Assembly (NCBI GenBank): GCA_964418425.1
Contig: CAYQLT010000065.1
Span: 1-13,802, forward strand
Origin: CAYQLT01 sp964418425
GTDB lineage: Bacteria > Bacillota > Limnochordia > Limnochordales > Geochordaceae
Reading direction: 5' to 3'
DNA: 13,802 bases
The notes under the pieces were generated by a model. That model searched no databases. It worked only from the letters and a program-made list of their open reading frames with translations, and was not told the origin of the DNA. Of this stretch, positions 12,936 through 13,802 are shown piece after piece (position 1 is the stretch's first letter; every line of letters starts with the position of its first letter). The translations under genes were made by a program, and so were the position numbers.

Positions 12936-13802
12936 ATGCTGGCGTTGCATTCTCCCGCAACCGCCCGGGGCGCCAGGCCGCGGGCCGCACGGCGGCTCGC
13001 CGCGGCGGCGCTTCTGGCTGTCATCTCACTGGTCGGCGGCCCCACTGGCGCGGCCGTCGCCGAGTCCCGCCTGGTCGTCGCCCACGAGGTTCCGGTGGTC
13101 GAACTGGACCCCCTGGCGGGGTACGTCAACGCGCCCTCACCCTACGAGGTGGGCCTTGCCCTCTACGACAACCTGGTCACCTTTGATGAGAACCTTGGCA
13201 TTGTCCCCTCCCTGGCCACCCGTTGGGCCGTCGGCCCGGACGGGCGCACCTGGACCTTCCGGCTACGGGAGGGGGTCAAGTTTCACGATGGCACGGACTT
13301 TGACGCCGAGGCCGCCAAGTTCAACCTGGATCGCTCCATCGACCGCCAGCTCAACCCCCTCAACCGGCCGCTGTGGGATCCACTGGAGTCGGTTCGGGTC
13401 ATCGACCGCCACACCATCGAGATCGTGACCCGGCACCCGTTTCCCACCCTGCTCAACACCCTGGCCCACGGCTCAGCCGCCATGGTGAGCCCGGCGGCGG
13501 CCCGGCGCTTGGGCAAGGAACTGGAGCGAAACCCTGTGGGGAGCGGCCCCTTTCGGCTGGTCCGCTTCGAACCCGGGAGCACCGTGGTGCTGGAGCGTTT
13601 CGCCGGCTACTGGGGGCCGGCGCCGGGGGTGCAGGAGATCACGTTTCGGTACGTTCCGGACAGCTCCGCTCGGGTGGGGTTGCTTCTGGCGGGCCAGGCG
13701 GACGTCATCACCGCGGTGACCCCCCAGGACGCCGTCCGGCTTTCGACGGCCCCCGGCGTCACCCTGCTCTCCCGGCCCACTCTGCGAACCGTGGGGATCG
13801 GG
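12936..13802 (+). CDS. ABC transporter substrate-binding protein, family 5 (3' partial)
   Basis: This is the N-terminal 289 residues of an extracytoplasmic solute-binding protein of the family that binds peptides, glutathione or nickel. The gene runs in frame off the window end. The ATG at 12936 has GGGAGG nine bases upstream. A Sec signal is clear: an Arg-rich start, a hydrophobic core at 21-34 and a likely AVA cleavage after residue 42. It lacks a lipobox cysteine, although binding proteins of monoderm Bacillota are usually lipoproteins. Family marks are LYDNLVTFDENLGIVPSLA, WTFRLREGVKFHDGT (Phe116 onward), and NPVGSGPFRLVRFEPGS from Asn199. The order RpiR then binding protein suggests a peptide or cell-wall-fragment uptake operon, with permease and ATPase genes expected beyond the window. 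The substrate is not predictable from this fragment. Confidence 0.91.
   Translation, partial: MLALHSPATARGARPRAARRLAAAALLAVISLVGGPTGAAVAESRLVVAHEVPVVELDPLAGYVNAPSPYEVGLALYDNLVTFDENLGIVPSLATRWAVGPDGRTWTFRLREGVKFHDGTDFDAEAAKFNLDRSIDRQLNPLNRPLWDPLESVRVIDRHTIEIVTRHPFPTLLNTLAHGSAAMVSPAAARRLGKELERNPVGSGPFRLVRFEPGSTVVLERFAGYWGPAPGVQEITFRYVPDSSARVGLLLAGQADVITAVTPQDAVRLSTAPGVTLLSRPTLRTVGIG

Noticed and set aside
1..13802. tRNA, rRNA, CRISPR array, insertion sequence or prophage genes
   Set aside because: No cloverleaf-like segment, regularly spaced repeat, transposase or integrase motif was seen on reading through; weak tRNA-like folds were not tested by computation.

Overview
The window is GC-rich. 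Every gene I can support reads on the plus strand. Most genes have strong AGGAGG-like ribosome binding sites, and GTG or TTG starts are common. A CstR-type repressor and an RpiR regulator point to a Bacillota-like chemotroph of high GC, for example the Limnochordia, but this is inference from gene content and style. None of the exported proteins carries a lipobox cysteine, which fits either a diderm envelope or uncleaved N-terminal anchors.

Positions 1-5112 form an extracytoplasmic sulfur-oxidation block: soxC (5' end cut by the window edge), a short mono-haem soxD, a DsrE-family protein with a Tat-like signal, a DsrE2-type protein, a Tat-exported flavocytochrome c sulfide dehydrogenase flavoprotein (fccB/soxF) and a Tat-exported Rieske-like protein with an odd cysteine pattern. 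SoxYZ, SoxB, SoxAX and the usual cytochrome partner FccA are not in the window; they may lie upstream.

Positions 5105-11657 form a second block that starts at a probable sigma-A promoter with a CsoR/CstR-like inverted repeat just downstream. It encodes a fused 16-cysteine ferredoxin plus NrfD-type membrane anchor, a TauE/SafE sulfite exporter, its frequent partner DUF1634, a 991-residue molybdopterin oxidoreductase without a signal peptide (SoeA-like, so probably cytoplasmic) and a CstR-type persulfide sensor. The simplest reading is a SoeABC-like complex that oxidises cytoplasmic sulfite and passes electrons to quinone. TauE removes excess sulfite, and the last gene encodes the likely repressor of the whole unit. 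Together the blocks would handle sulfane sulfur and sulfite on both faces of the membrane under persulfide control.

Positions 11658-13802 look like a separate locus. A 368-base gap holds a probable promoter and an AT-rich element. It is followed by an RpiR regulator and the 5' part of a family 5 (peptide/glutathione/nickel type) ABC substrate-binding protein that runs off the window end. I saw no tRNA, rRNA, CRISPR, insertion sequence or integrase.
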